NCBI GenBank assembly: GCA_028293125.1
Contig: JAQGPJ010000012.1
Location: 164,707 to 228,706, forward strand
Source: Verrucomicrobiales bacterium
GTDB taxonomy: Bacteria; Verrucomicrobiota; Verrucomicrobiia; Verrucomicrobiales; V1-33
DNA length: 64,000 bases
Reading direction: 5' to 3'
Of this stretch, positions 1 to 11,783 are shown piece after piece (positions within the stretch are counted from its first letter, which is position 1; every line of letters starts with the position of its first letter). A program made the translations under genes and the position numbers. The notes below the pieces were generated by a model. That model had not been told where the DNA came from and did no database searches. It saw only the letters and a program-made list of their open reading frames with translations.

Positions 1-186
1 GATCACCTGCGACTCGAAATGCAGTTTGGCGTCCGTTGTTATAATCACACCGCTTTTTCCATCGCCCCCGTCCTCCACAGCCTTGATGGCGAGATTCACC
101 TCCTCAAGTTTGGGTTTGGCTGGCTTATCCGCCGCGTGGCAAAACAGTGAAACCAACAGGAAAAATACGAGTATCGAAGGTTTCAT
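1..186 (-). CDS. Secreted protein, N-terminal part only
   Basis: The first 62 residues of a protein reading leftward off the window edge. The start is ATG at 186. It opens with a clear signal peptide (Lys at residue 2, then a hydrophobic core SILVFFLLVSLFCHA), with a likely cleavage before ADKPAKP. The visible mature part is short, charged and hydrophilic and contains a Gly/Asp-rich stretch (DGGDGKSG) followed by a beta-like segment. No family can be recognised from this fragment. Its 5' end lies about 210 bases beyond the groEL terminator on the same strand, so it is probably a separate transcription unit. Confidence 0.6.
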   Translation of the reverse strand, partial: MKPSILVFFLLVSLFCHAADKPAKPKLEEVNLAIKAVEDGGDGKSGVIITTDAKLHFESQVI

Positions 187-395
187 AAATTAAATGGCGG
201 ACGGGTTGCGTTTGCGAGGAGGAGTCCTCTTTCTCTACGCATTACCCCGACTAGGGTTTCAAGATTTGCCCTTAGGTTCCAAAACGGACTGCTTCGCAGT
301 CATGAAAGGAGCGGCCCCGTGGCCGATTTCCTCAATGGCCTGCTGCATGGCTGGGGTCTTGGCCATCTCCGTCACCGCAGCCCGGACCATGACAT
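187..395. other. Intergenic stretch after the groEL terminator
   Basis: About 210 bases between the groEL terminator and the start of the partial secreted protein. Small open frames here lack a signal peptide, a start context or coding character. The stretch should hold the promoter of the leftward gene, but I see no convincing -35/-10 pair. Confidence 0.4.
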
Positions 396-429
396 AAAAA
401 AGCCGCCCGGTCTTTTCAGACCGGGCGGC
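396..429 (-). terminator. Rho-independent terminator of groEL
   Basis: A perfect 12-bp stem (402-413 with 418-429) closes a 4-base loop. On the minus strand it is followed by a run of T (the A run at 396-401). It lies about 90 bases past the groEL stop codon and should end the groES-groEL transcript. Confidence 0.85.
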
Positions 430-515
430 GAAGCAAGGCGGAGGAACGGGAGCTGATCCGGGCCAGAAGAAAACTTCTGAGCCCTGAATCCTGAACCCTT
501 TACCCTCTCCCCCGA

Positions 516-2186
<1,671 letters not shown>

Positions 2187-2252
2187 TTATTGGGGGCTGG
2201 CTGCGGGGTGGCGGGCTTGGAAAAAGCCCGGCTGCTCCGCCAGCCGGAGTGG

Positions 2253-2549
2253 TTACTTGCTAATGACGGCGAGGATGTCGGACTCGGAAAGAATGAGGTT
2301 CTCCTCGCCGTCGATCTTGATTTCCGTGCCGCCGTATTTGGAGATGAGGACCACATCGCCAACCTTGACGGTGAACGTGTGTTCATTGCCCTTGTCGTCC
2401 TTGCCACCGGTGCCGAGAGCGGTGACTCGGGCCTCCTGCGGCTTTTCCTTGGCGGTGTCCGGAAGATAGATGCCGCCGGCGGATTTTTCCTCGGATTCGA
2501 TGCGCTTGACGAGAACGCGGGCGCCCAGGGGTTGGATTTTGGTGGCCAT
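2253..2549 (-). CDS. groS: Co-chaperonin GroES (10 kDa)
   Basis: GroES is the heptameric lid of the GroEL chamber. From the ATG at 2549 the product is 98 residues, the usual length. It begins [16 protein letters not shown] and carries the mobile loop around [20 protein letters not shown] and the roof segment near GGKDDKG. An in-frame ATG at 2591 would add 14 residues that partly duplicate the start (MATK occurs twice). I prefer 2549 because it matches family length, but neither ATG has a Shine-Dalgarno sequence. It is followed by groEL, and dnaK lies upstream on the same strand. Confidence 0.95.
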   Translation of the reverse strand: MATKIQPLGARVLVKRIESEEKSAGGIYLPDTAKEKPQEARVTALGTGGKDDKGNEHTFTVKVGDVVLISKYGGTEIKIDGEENLILSESDILAVISK

Positions 2550-2707
2550 TGGTTTCGGTTCGGTAGGTTGTGTTTTTGCTTTGGTTGCCATTTCGGACAG
2601 ATTTCTAGCGGTTGGGATGGATCGTGGTTTCAGCGGACGGCGGGGCCGTTCCGCGAAAGGGGTGCTCCCGGACGGGCCGGAGAGGGGTGGGGGAAAGGCC
2701 CCGGAGA

Positions 2708-2812
2708 CCACGGATTCAAACGGGTAGGGCACGGATGTCCTGGAAAGAGAGGCGGGGGCCGGTTCTATCCTGAAATCATCCGTGCTGACCGTTTTATCCG
2801 TGCTGTCCGTGG
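2708..2812. repeat. Palindromic intergenic repeat
   Basis: Two arms of about 30-36 bases (2708-2737 and 2777-2812) are imperfect inverted copies, each starting or ending with CCACGGA and carrying internal ACGG and CACGGATG words. About 40 bases separate them. The element sits between the dnaK stop codon and the groES start and could fold into a long hairpin in the transcript. It resembles a REP or MITE-like unit. I cannot show further copies, because no second full copy is in the window. Confidence 0.55.
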
Positions 2813-2835
2813 TTGTGCGGGCGGGAATCGCGGAA

Positions 2836-4794
2836 TCAGGCTTTTTTGTCCCCGTCCACGACTTCGAAGTCGGCGTCCACCACCTTGCCTTTGGCCTGCT
2901 TCGGCTCACCGGAGTCGGCTGCAGAAGCCGAGGCTCCGCCGGCGGCGGCACCGGCCATGTCGGCGGGATTGAATCCGCCGGGACCGCCCGCGCCTTGGGC
3001 GGCGGCGGCGGCCTGGCTGAAGAGGCGCTCCAACTCGTCGGTGGCGGACTTGATCTGGTCCACATCGTTGGAGGAGATGGCAGACTTGATCCTGTCGACC
3101 TGATCGGTGATGGGCTTCTTCTGCTCGTCGGTGACCTTGTCGCCGAGTTCCGCCAGCTGCTTTTCGACTTGGAAGATCAGAGCCTCCGCGCGGTTGCGGG
3201 CCTCCGCGGACTCCTTGCGCTTCTTGTCCTCCTCAGCGTGCAGTTCGGCATCGCGCTTGGCTTTCTCGATCTCGTCCTGGCTCAGACCGCTGGATCCCTT
3301 GATGGAGATGTGTTGGGTTTTGCCGGTCTTCTTGTCCTTGGCGGACACATTGAGAATGCCGTTGGCATCGATATCGAAGGTGACCTCGATCTGCGGCTCA
3401 CCACGGCGGGCGGGTTCGATGCCGTCGAGCTTGAAGGTGCCGAGCACCTTGTTGTCGCGGGCCATGGGGCGTTCACCCTGGGTGACCACAATCTCCACTC
3501 CGGGCTGGTTGTCACTGGCGGTGGAGAAAGTCTCCTGCTTCTTGAAGGGAATGGTGGTGTTCCGGGGAATCATGGGGGTGGCGACACCGCCCATGGTTTC
3601 GATGGCGAGGGTGAGCGGAGTGACGTCCAGGAGCAGAATGTCCTTCACGTCGCCTTGGAGCACCCCGCCTTGGATGGCGGCACCAATGGCCACCACCTCA
3701 TCCGGGTTCACACCTTGATTGGGGGTTTTGCCGGCGAGCTTCCGCGCGGTCTCCACCACCTTGGGCATGCGGGTCATGCCTCCCACCAGCACCAGTTCGT
3801 CGATCTGCTCGGCGCTCACCTTGGAGGCGGCGATACACTCCTTCACAGGCTTCACGGTGCGTTCAAAGAGGCTGTCTGTCAGCTGCTCCAGCTGGGCGCG
3901 GGTCAGCGTTTTCTGAATGTGCTTCGGCCCCGTCTGGTCGGCGGTGATGAAAGGCAGGCTGATGTCGTAGCTCTGGCTGGAGCTGAGGGCGATTTTGGCC
4001 TTCTCAGCCTCCTCCTTGATACGCTGCAAAGCATCGGGCTGCTTGCTGAGATCGATGCCGTTCTCATCCTTGAAGCCTTTGACGATCCAATTGATGAGCA
4101 CATTGTCCCAGTCGTCACCGCCGAGGTGGGTATCGCCGTTGGTGGCCAGCACCTCGAACACGCCGTCACCGATATCCAGCACGCTGATGTCGAAGGTGCC
4201 GCCGCCGAGGTCGTAAACGGCGATTTTCTCGTTGGCCTTTTTGTCCAGACCGTAGGCCAGGGAGGCGGCGGTGGGCTCGTTGATGATGCGGCGCACATTC
4301 AGGCCGGCAATCTCGCCGGCGGCTTTGGTGGCGTTGCGCTGGGAGTCGTTGAAGTAGGCGGGAACCGTGATGACGGCGTCGGTGATGGTCTCGCCGATCT
4401 TGGCTTCGGCATCCGCCTTCAGCTTGGCCAGCACCATAGCCCCGATCTCCTGCGGGCTGTAGGTTTTCTTTTCACCGGCGATCTCCACCTCAATGTGGGC
4501 GTCGCCATTGGCGGCGGCCACGATGGTGTAGGGCACCGCTTTGTCAGCCTCCGTGAGTTCGGTGTACTTACGGCCGATGTAGCGTTTGGCGGAGAAAATG
4601 GTGTTGCGCGGGTTGGTCACGGCTTGGCGTTTGGCAGCTTGGCCCACCACGCGTTCACCGTTCCGGGTGAAAGCGACAACGGAGGGAGTGGTGCGGGCTC
4701 CTTCGCTGTTTTCAAGGACCACGGCCTGTCCGCCGTCCATGACAGCCATGCAGGAGTTTGTGGTGCCGAGGTCGATACCGAGAATTTTAGCCAT
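2836..4794 (-). CDS. dnaK: Molecular chaperone DnaK (Hsp70)
   Basis: Hsp70 ATPase that binds and releases exposed hydrophobic segments of client proteins with DnaJ and GrpE. It is 652 residues, full length. The phosphate-1 motif IDLGTTNSC is at residues 7-15, the phosphate-2 motif [16 protein letters not shown] is near 190, and the interdomain linker [14 protein letters not shown] is near 390. The C-terminal lid ends in an Ala/Gly-rich stretch and a short acidic tail (EVVDGDKKA) rather than the classic EEVD-type end. grpE and dnaJ are not adjacent. A sigma-54-like promoter lies about 60-75 bases upstream of the ATG. No Shine-Dalgarno sequence is present. Confidence 0.98.
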   Translation of the reverse strand: MAKILGIDLGTTNSCMAVMDGGQAVVLENSEGARTTPSVVAFTRNGERVVGQAAKRQAVTNPRNTIFSAKRYIGRKYTELTEADKAVPYTIVAAANGDAHIEVEIAGEKKTYSPQEIGAMVLAKLKADAEAKIGETITDAVITVPAYFNDSQRNATKAAGEIAGLNVRRIINEPTAASLAYGLDKKANEKIAVYDLGGGTFDISVLDIGDGVFEVLATNGDTHLGGDDWDNVLINWIVKGFKDENGIDLSKQPDALQRIKEEAEKAKIALSSSQSYDISLPFITADQTGPKHIQKTLTRAQLEQLTDSLFERTVKPVKECIAASKVSAEQIDELVLVGGMTRMPKVVETARKLAGKTPNQGVNPDEVVAIGAAIQGGVLQGDVKDILLLDVTPLTLAIETMGGVATPMIPRNTTIPFKKQETFSTASDNQPGVEIVVTQGERPMARDNKVLGTFKLDGIEPARRGEPQIEVTFDIDANGILNVSAKDKKTGKTQHISIKGSSGLSQDEIEKAKRDAELHAEEDKKRKESAEARNRAEALIFQVEKQLAELGDKVTDEQKKPITDQVDRIKSAISSNDVDQIKSATDELERLFSQAAAAAQGAGGPGGFNPADMAGAAAGGASASAADSGEPKQAKGKVVDADFEVVDGDKKA

Positions 4795-4855
4795 AAAACG
4801 GAGTAAAAAGGGTTAAGGGTTTGGAAAGGGATTGCAGGAATTCGTGGCTCTGTAT

Positions 4856-4871
4856 TGCAAAGGAAGTGCCA
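4856..4871 (-). promoter_or_regulatory. Sigma-54-type -24/-12 promoter of dnaK
   Basis: Read on the minus strand, the element is TGGCACTTCCTTTGCA. It matches the sigma-54 consensus TGGCAC-N5-TTGCA in all fixed positions, and the GG and GC dinucleotides are separated by the required 10 bases. It points toward dnaK and would place transcription start roughly 12 bases further on, leaving a leader of about 50 bases. No upstream activator site was identified. Confidence 0.6.
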
Positions 4872-5184
4872 GAAGGGGATAAAAATTCATAACTTATTCA
4901 ATTTGAGCCGTTTAACTGAAAATTGAGATGTGGCGGCGGCTTTTGCCAAGTCGCGATTTGGGACAAAACGACGCTCATGGAGCGCGCAAAAATGGCGCAG
5001 CAGGGACAATTCGCCCCAGCAGGCTGGAAGTTCGTTCCTGGCCTGAATCCATTTTTCCGGCTTCCTCGCCGGATGCAAAACTTCCTTTGGCACTGAGGAA
5101 ACGCGGGAGTTGAAAAGCCGGATGCCCGGTGCTTGTCCAAGGCAAAGCCGAGTGAAATCAGCAGGGACGGGAAAAGAGGACATG
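4872..5184. other. Intergenic region upstream of dnaK
   Basis: About 310 bases between the dnaK promoter element and the infC terminator. An AT-rich patch at 4880-4925 is adjacent to the sigma-54-like site and could hold an activator or IHF-type site, which I cannot identify. The rest is GC-rich. Overlapping short frames on both strands look like chance. Confidence 0.4.
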
Positions 5185-5226
5185 AAAAAGCCCGGCGGGA
5201 TTCGGGCAATCCGTGCCGGGCTTTTT
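5185..5226 (-). terminator. Terminator downstream of infC
   Basis: A 12-bp stem pairs 5185-5196 with 5215-5226, flanked by an A run on one side and a T run on the other, so it could work on either strand. It lies about 95 bases past the infC stop codon and separates infC from dnaK. Confidence 0.8.
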
Positions 5227-5321
5227 AAAAGCAATATTTGTCCGGGAAAGCTGGCGTTGTCCGGAAAGGAGCCAGGATATTGTGGATTCCAGTCCTGTCC
5301 GCTCAAACAGCCCCAAAAAGG

Positions 5322-6053
5322 TTATTCACCTTTGCGGCGCTTCTTCGGGCGTCCATTGTCGTCCTCCATTTCATCAACCACGGCTTCAAGGGTAAGCGTG
5401 TGGACGTGGGGGGAGTGGTCATCCTCCAGCTCCTCATCCTCGTCCTCGTCGTCATGCACATCCTCCACATAGTCATGTTTGGGCTTTTCGAAGCGGCGCT
5501 GGCGCTGGTTGGCGGGAAGGGGGGACAGGGCCATGCTGATGGCCCGGCCTGCCTGACGGGGAGGCATATCAAGGTGCCCCATGGTTTTGAGGTCCTCCAC
5601 GATGCGCATCATGCGGGCGAAACCGATCTCCGGGTGGGCACCTTCGCGGCCCCGGAACTGAAGCACCACGCGCAGCTTGTTGTTCTCGTTCAGAAACTCC
5701 TCCGCGTGCTGGAGTTTGATCATGTAATCATTCTCACTGATATTCGCCCGGAATTTCACCTCCTTGACCTTGCCGCCCTTGTGCTTGGTCTTGTCCTTAT
5801 TTTTGGACTGCTCGTATTTATACTTGCCATAGTCGACAATTTTACAAACAGGCGGTTTGGCGTCGGCGGACACCTCCACAAGATCAAGTCCGCGCTGGCG
5901 GGCGAGCTGGAGGGCTTCCGGAACGGTCATCACCCCCAGCTGCTGGTGGGAGTTGCCATCGACAACGCGGATACGGGGAGCCCGGATGCGGTCGTTCACG
6001 CGCGTCATGTCGCGGTAACGGCTGGGCTGTTTTCTGGGAGGCGGTGAGGGAAT
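5322..6053 (-). CDS. infC: Translation initiation factor IF-3
   Basis: IF-3 binds the 30S subunit, checks the start codon and keeps the subunits apart. The N-domain begins near MTRVNDRIRAPRIRVVD and the linker carries KPPVCKIVDYGKYKYEQ. The C-domain holds FRANISENDYMIKL and LQFRGREGAHPEIG. A C-terminal extension of about 60 residues is strongly acidic (DDEDEDEELEDD) and ends in a basic cluster. There are two start options: ATG at 6008 (228 residues) or ATT at 6053 (243 residues, adding a Pro/Arg-rich lead). I give the ATT start because infC uses AUU in many bacteria and the extra residues look like usual IF-3 N-termini; this is an inference. rpmI and rplT are not adjacent. Confidence 0.9.
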   Translation of the reverse strand: MPSPPPRKQPSRYRDMTRVNDRIRAPRIRVVDGNSHQQLGVMTVPEALQLARQRGLDLVEVSADAKPPVCKIVDYGKYKYEQSKNKDKTKHKGGKVKEVKFRANISENDYMIKLQHAEEFLNENNKLRVVLQFRGREGAHPEIGFARMMRIVEDLKTMGHLDMPPRQAGRAISMALSPLPANQRQRRFEKPKHDYVEDVHDDEDEDEELEDDHSPHVHTLTLEAVVDEMEDDNGRPKKRRKGE

Positions 6054-6355
6054 AAGCGTGAACGGGTTACAGGTTAGGGAGATTAATGGAAGAAATCGAA
6101 AGGCGCAAAACTCCCGGGGAACGGGAGGAAAAGTGACGGGACTCTCCGTGAAAAAAATTCGCAACTGGCGGAATCATGACCACAGCACACGTCGGATCAG
6201 GGAAGCGGTCGCAGGGCCGGGGCTGAGGGATGGCAGAGCGGACATCGCCGCGTCATCAGCCGGAGCGCAGACAAAAAGCAGGTGCATCGCCGGGATACCA
6301 GCAGGAGTTCCAAAAATGGGAAAAGACATCAGCATTTGTCGCACCAATAAACACC

Positions 6356-6384
6356 AATATACAAACTCCCGGCTGATTGCGCAA
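6356..6384 (-). promoter_or_regulatory. Candidate sigma-70 promoter of infC
   Basis: On the minus strand a TATATT box (6356-6361) lies exactly 17 bases downstream of TTGCGC (6379-6384). The -10 box is strong and the -35 weak. It would give infC a leader of roughly 300 bases. Confidence 0.35.
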
Positions 6385-6389
6385 GATGC

Positions 6390-6415
6390 AATTTTCCCTT
6401 GGAATTGGGAAAATT
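6390..6415. repeat. Inverted repeat upstream of infC promoter
   Basis: Perfect 9-bp arms (AATTTTCCC and GGGAAAATT) flank an 8-base centre, directly upstream of the candidate infC -35 box and 10 bases after the end of the neighbouring membrane-protein gene. It has no T run in the direction needed for a terminator of that gene, so an operator is as likely. Function unknown. Confidence 0.5.
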
Positions 6416-6424
6416 CCCTCATTT

Positions 6425-7135
6425 TTACGACCATGGACGGCGGCGACGGGAGAAGGGGAGATACAGCAGGCTGAAGAGGATCAGGGCCACGCCCTCCAGC
6501 GCCAGCACGTACCAGGGCCATGAGCCGAGGACATCCAGCAGGCTGGCCTGAGACGGTTTGGCACGGAGGTAGCCGTAGTTGGTGCCCATGGTGAAATTCA
6601 CAAGAGAGGCCACGGCGAGATAGACCTGAGCCCAGCCAAACGCGCGCCAAATGGCCCCCGGCTGCGGTTTCAGGCCGAGGCCGAACACAAGGTAAAACGC
6701 GGAGATGACCACCCCGCCGTGCAGGCCGAAGAACAGAAAAAATGTCGCGGCGGGAAAGTCATCCGGGGCGTTGGGGGTAAGGAGTCCGTTCAGAGTGCCC
6801 GCAATGCCCCAGAACCAGACGATTTCCGCCCAGCGCTGCCGCCGGGTGATGAGTGCCACGGCGGCACAGGCGGCGCTGACGTCGCAGAGGTGACAAGGCA
6901 GAGCATTCTCCAGCGTCAGCCAGCCCTGCCGCCAGCCCAGCAGGAGGGCGACGGGATACAGGGCCAGCATGCAAACCGCCAGCGCCAGATTCTGCCGGCG
7001 GGCGCGATCCGGATGCCGCCGGGCGCGGCGGACGAGAAATGCGATGATCAGCGGCACCAGAACCAGCACCGTCAGATGCGGCAGGCTGTAAGCCTGAAAA
7101 GCGGGGGGGACTGCGGATTCGGAAGCCACCGGCAA
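6425..7135 (-). CDS. TIGR02206-family integral membrane protein
   Basis: A 236-residue polytopic membrane protein of the YwaF/TIGR02206 type, whose function is not established. About seven hydrophobic segments can be seen, the first at roughly residues 20-36 (LTVLVLVPLIIAFLV). Family-like features include the LPCHLCDVSA motif, whose His and two Cys sit between membrane segments, then FWGIAGTLNGLLTPN and NFTMGTNYGYLRAKP. It ends in a basic stretch (SRRRRPWS). It stands about 100 bases downstream of sufD on the same strand and might be read through from the suf operon, though no functional link is evident. Confidence 0.85.
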   Translation of the reverse strand: MPVASESAVPPAFQAYSLPHLTVLVLVPLIIAFLVRRARRHPDRARRQNLALAVCMLALYPVALLLGWRQGWLTLENALPCHLCDVSAACAAVALITRRQRWAEIVWFWGIAGTLNGLLTPNAPDDFPAATFFLFFGLHGGVVISAFYLVFGLGLKPQPGAIWRAFGWAQVYLAVASLVNFTMGTNYGYLRAKPSQASLLDVLGSWPWYVLALEGVALILFSLLYLPFSRRRRPWS

Positions 7136-7241
7136 ACGGAGGAATGTTTACAGATCGAAGGAATTCCGGAACGGTGCCTGGAAACCGGACCAGGGCATGG
7201 TGGAGAGAATGCCGCCCCTCCGCTGTCGGACCGCAACTGAA

Positions 7242-8564
7242 TCAGCCTTCCGGGTGAATGCTGTCAAAGCGGGCCGCGATAGCGCCGGCGAGCAGGGCGC
7301 TGATCTCCGGATGATCCACCTTCTCCACCACCTCCTGGGCAAATCCCAGGGCGATGAGGTGGGCGGCGGAGGCACGCGGAATGCCGCGGGACTCAAAGTA
7401 GAACAACTCGTCCTCGGCGATGCGGCCGCTGGTGCTGCCATGGCTGCACTTCACCTGGTCGGCGTTGATCTCCAAGCCGGGCATGGAGTTGGCCTCACAG
7501 GACTCGCTGAGCAGCAGGTTGCGGCATTTCTGGTAAGCGTCCGTGAAGTGCGCGCCGTCGTCCACCTTGATAAGGCCGGCGAAAATGGTGCGGGCGGTGT
7601 CGAAAAGCACATTCTTATACAGCAGATCGCTGTAGCTGTGCGGACTCATGTGGTCCTGGAGAGTGCGCTGGTCAATTTCCTGACTGCCGGCGGCGAGGGA
7701 AACGCTGAACATTTCGCTGCGGCTGCCCTGTCCGGTGACGAGGCTGCGGCATTCGGTGCGCGTCCAGCCGGCGGCGAGGTTGATCAGGCTGTGGCGCACT
7801 TGGGCATCGCGGCCCCCGCGCACAGTGGACAGATGGATATTTTTGTCCGCTTCATTCCGCTGGTTCAGCAGGACGTAGTTGATCGACGAGCCCTCGCCGG
7901 CGATCAGCTGCGCCGCGCCAATGCTGAGCCCGGCGTCGTTCCCGGTGCTGAGATGGTGCTCCAGCACGGTTACTTTGGCGTGGCGCTCCGTCAGGATGAC
8001 AGTGCGGGGGAAGGCCGCACTGTCCGCGCCGCCGAGCCAATGAACGATCTCCACCGGATCACTGATCTCCGCCTTGGCCGGGACAAGAATCACCACTGCA
8101 TCCCGCAGCTGGGCCTGGTGCAGGGCCGCGAATTTCTCCCCGCCCAGTCCGGTGTCCGGCACCGTCAGCGTCTCCTTCAGCAGATCCCCGTGACGCTCCA
8201 GCGCCTCCGCGAGCGTGAGCACCTGGAGGGAAGTGTCGGAAATCCCCCGACTGACAAGCCGGTCATTCACAAACACCAGACGCGCCGCTGTTTTCTCCAG
8301 CAGGGCTGTGTTTTCAAGGTCCGGCACCTCCCCGTCATCATCCGCCGGCGCGGTGTAGGAATCGAAATCCAGCAGCTTCAGATCCGCGAACCGCCATGAC
8401 TCATCCCGGCGGCCGGGCATGGGCAGATTGGCAAAAGTCTCCCAGGCCGACAGCTGCGACTGAGCGAACCATGCCGGCACGGCGGCGTGGTTCCATGACG
8501 GGGCATCAAGGAATACGGATCTCACAAAGGAAGTCTGGAGTGGGTCTAAAGTGGTGGCGGACAT
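7242..8564 (-). CDS. sufD: Fe-S cluster assembly protein SufD
   Basis: SufD is the partner of SufB and SufC in the cytosolic scaffold that builds iron-sulfur clusters. From the ATG at 8564 (MSATTLDPLQ) the product is 440 residues. A longer frame to 8672 adds an unlikely lead. The C-terminal half is the conserved beta-helix: QEIDQRTLQDHMSPHSYSDL, KNVLFDTARTIFAGLIKVDD and the CSHGSTSGRIAEDELFYFES block, whose Cys-His pair is characteristic. It is the last gene of the suf operon, about 80 bases after sufB. SufS and SufE/SufU are not present here. Confidence 0.95.
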   Translation of the reverse strand: MSATTLDPLQTSFVRSVFLDAPSWNHAAVPAWFAQSQLSAWETFANLPMPGRRDESWRFADLKLLDFDSYTAPADDDGEVPDLENTALLEKTAARLVFVNDRLVSRGISDTSLQVLTLAEALERHGDLLKETLTVPDTGLGGEKFAALHQAQLRDAVVILVPAKAEISDPVEIVHWLGGADSAAFPRTVILTERHAKVTVLEHHLSTGNDAGLSIGAAQLIAGEGSSINYVLLNQRNEADKNIHLSTVRGGRDAQVRHSLINLAAGWTRTECRSLVTGQGSRSEMFSVSLAAGSQEIDQRTLQDHMSPHSYSDLLYKNVLFDTARTIFAGLIKVDDGAHFTDAYQKCRNLLLSESCEANSMPGLEINADQVKCSHGSTSGRIAEDELFYFESRGIPRASAAHLIALGFAQEVVEKVDHPEISALLAGAIAARFDSIHPEG

Positions 8565-8646
8565 TTGGGGAACAAGGCTGGACGTCCTGAAGAGATCCGG
8601 ACGGAGTGATAAGATTTTGTGGCAAGGGTTCAGACTTGTTTCCCCA

Positions 8647-10089
<1,443 letters not shown>

Positions 10090-10170
10090 GTTAAAAATTC
10101 AGGTTTGGGGAGTTTAAAACCGGTGCGGGCAGGCAGGTCTTTAGTTTTCAGCTGGGAATGAGGCGGGGAT

Positions 10171-10380
10171 TCAGGCGGACGGAGGTTTTCCGGATGAAAT
10201 GGCTCCTTCCGCCGCCTGTGCCGGTTGGTTGAATTCCAAAGCCTCCACCAGGATTTCCCGGAGGGACGCCAGCAGCGCAGGCTTGGCGCGCTCCTGGGCA
10301 CTGACACCGGAGAGTTCCTCCACCCGGCCAATCCACCAGCCGGCATGCCGGGCGCAGGTGACAGTATGGGCGGGCAGCAT
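10171..10380 (-). CDS. HicB-like small protein in suf operon
   Basis: A 69-residue protein between sufC and sufB, with about 75-80 bases on either side. The central part reads GWWIGRVEELSGVSAQERAK followed by a helix LLASLREILVEALEFNQ. This is the pattern of HicB-type antitoxin N-domains (a GWW beta strand, an EL-GV turn, then a helix ending in EALE-N). There is no C-terminal DNA-binding domain, and no HicA toxin is adjacent, so it is an orphan. It may be a stand-alone HicB-fold protein that has joined the operon. The family call is by motif only. Confidence 0.65.
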   Translation of the reverse strand: MLPAHTVTCARHAGWWIGRVEELSGVSAQERAKPALLASLREILVEALEFNQPAQAAEGAISSGKPPSA

Positions 10381-10454
10381 GGCACTGAGAAGGTGTCGGA
10401 GGTTGATCGGGCCGGGCTTTGGTTTTTACTGAAGGATGTCTGCGGCCCTGCGCC

Positions 10455-11198
10455 TCACGCCGCTTTCGTCAGCCAGTCGTAGCCACGCTCCTCAAGTTCG
10501 AGGGCGAGGTCCGGGCCGCCGGATTTGATGATCTGGCCGTCCGCCATGACGTGGACGACGTCAGGTTTGATGTAGTCCAGGAGGCGCTGGTAGTGAGTGA
10601 TGAGAAGGATACCCCGGTCCGCGCCTCGCATGGCGTTGACGCCGTCGGAGACGATTTTGAGGGCGTCGATGTCCAAGCCGGAGTCGGTTTCATCCAGCAC
10701 GGCATACTTGGGTTCCAGCATGGCCATCTGGAGGATTTCGTTGCGCTTTTTCTCACCACCGGAGAAGCCCTCGTTCACGCTGCGGGCGGTGAAGGAGCGG
10801 TCCATCTTCAGCAGATCCATTTTACCGTAGAGCTGTTTGTAGAACTTCACGGCGTCGATGGGCTGACCCTTGGGCAGGCGGGCCTGGAGGGCGGCGCGGA
10901 GGAAATTGGCGTTGCTGACGCCGGGGATCTCCATAGGATATTGGAAAGCGAGGAAAAAGCCGGCGCGGCTGCGCTCGTCGATGGGCATCTCCAGCAGATT
11001 CTCCCCGTCCATGAGGATGGTGCCGCCGGTGACGGCGTAGTCCTCATGGCCCGCGAGGACCTTGCTGAGAGTGCTTTTGCCGGATCCGTTGGGTCCCATG
11101 ATGGCATGGACTTCCCCCTTCGGCAGATCCAGGCTCAGGCCTTTGATGATTTCGCGGTCGCCGATGGATACGTGGAGGTCTTTGATTTCAAGCTTCAT
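10455..11198 (-). CDS. sufC: Fe-S cluster assembly ATPase SufC
   Basis: SufC is the ABC-type ATPase that powers the SufBCD scaffold. Its 247 residues show Walker [10 protein letters not shown] (35-43), the signature FSGGEKKR (145-152), Walker B YAVLDE (165-170) and the switch His in LITHYQR (about 202). The [12 protein letters not shown] segment after Walker B is characteristic of SufC rather than of transporter ATPases, and there is no membrane partner nearby. It is the second gene of the operon, about 90 bases after the Fur-type regulator. Confidence 0.97.
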   Translation of the reverse strand: MKLEIKDLHVSIGDREIIKGLSLDLPKGEVHAIMGPNGSGKSTLSKVLAGHEDYAVTGGTILMDGENLLEMPIDERSRAGFFLAFQYPMEIPGVSNANFLRAALQARLPKGQPIDAVKFYKQLYGKMDLLKMDRSFTARSVNEGFSGGEKKRNEILQMAMLEPKYAVLDETDSGLDIDALKIVSDGVNAMRGADRGILLITHYQRLLDYIKPDVVHVMADGQIIKSGGPDLALELEERGYDWLTKAA

Positions 11199-11288
11199 GG
11201 AAGGGGGGGAAGGAGTTTCAGTTTTCAGAGGCGGTGATCGGACCGCGGAAGCAGTGCCCCGGGAAGGGTTTGGCCTGTAAGGGGACGA

Positions 11289-11765
11289 TCAGTTTTGAAG
11301 GGCCTTGGGAACGGCGGCGCACGACGGGCAGAGACCGCGGAGGGCGATCTCGGTGCGGTGGGTGACGCTGCCGGGGGCGGTGTCCAAGGCCTCGGTGAGG
11401 GCGGCGGCATCGCGGATGTCGATGTCACTGATAGTGCCGCAGGCCTCGCAGTGGAAATGCGCGTGATCGTTCAGATTGGGGCAGTAGCGGGAGGGGGCGC
11501 GGTCCAGATTCACCTGCCGCACCAGTCCGCTCTGGGTCAGGGTCTCCAGACAGTTGTAAACTGTAGCCAGGGAAATGCCGGGCACCCGCTCCTTGACCCG
11601 GACGAACACCTCCGTCGCCGTGGGATGGTCGCGCTGGCCGGTCAGCACTTCAAAAACCTCACGGCGCTGCTTCGTCAGCCGGAATTCCGGACCAAGCGCC
11701 AGCCCGCCCCCCTCTCCGGTGGGAGAGGACAGTTCAGAGATATCGGAGGATTGCTTGCGGGCCAT
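11289..11765 (-). CDS. Fur-family transcriptional regulator
   Basis: A 158-residue regulator of the Fur/PerR superfamily, placed first in the suf operon. The winged-helix DNA-binding domain spans about residues 30-90 (HPTATEVFVRVKERVPGISL then ATVYNCLETLTQSGLV). The dimerisation half has the His-rich HAHFHCEACG and two CxxC pairs (106-109 and 146-149) expected for a structural zinc. I use the ATG at 11765; a TTG at 11810 would add 15 residues. Its position suggests it senses iron or peroxide and controls cluster assembly. Which Fur subtype (Fur, PerR, Irr) cannot be decided from sequence alone. Confidence 0.9.
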   Translation of the reverse strand: MARKQSSDISELSSPTGEGGGLALGPEFRLTKQRREVFEVLTGQRDHPTATEVFVRVKERVPGISLATVYNCLETLTQSGLVRQVNLDRAPSRYCPNLNDHAHFHCEACGTISDIDIRDAAALTEALDTAPGSVTHRTEIALRGLCPSCAAVPKALQN

Positions 11766-11783
11766 CCTCCACCATGCAGGAAA

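Noticed and set aside
2782..4806. A 674-residue plus-strand frame antisense to dnaK
   Set aside because: It is the mirror of the conserved DnaK codons, without independent coding evidence.
4795..4920. CIRCE element (HrcA site) upstream of dnaK
   Set aside because: No TTAGCACTC-N9-GAGTGCTAA inverted repeat could be found here or ahead of groES.
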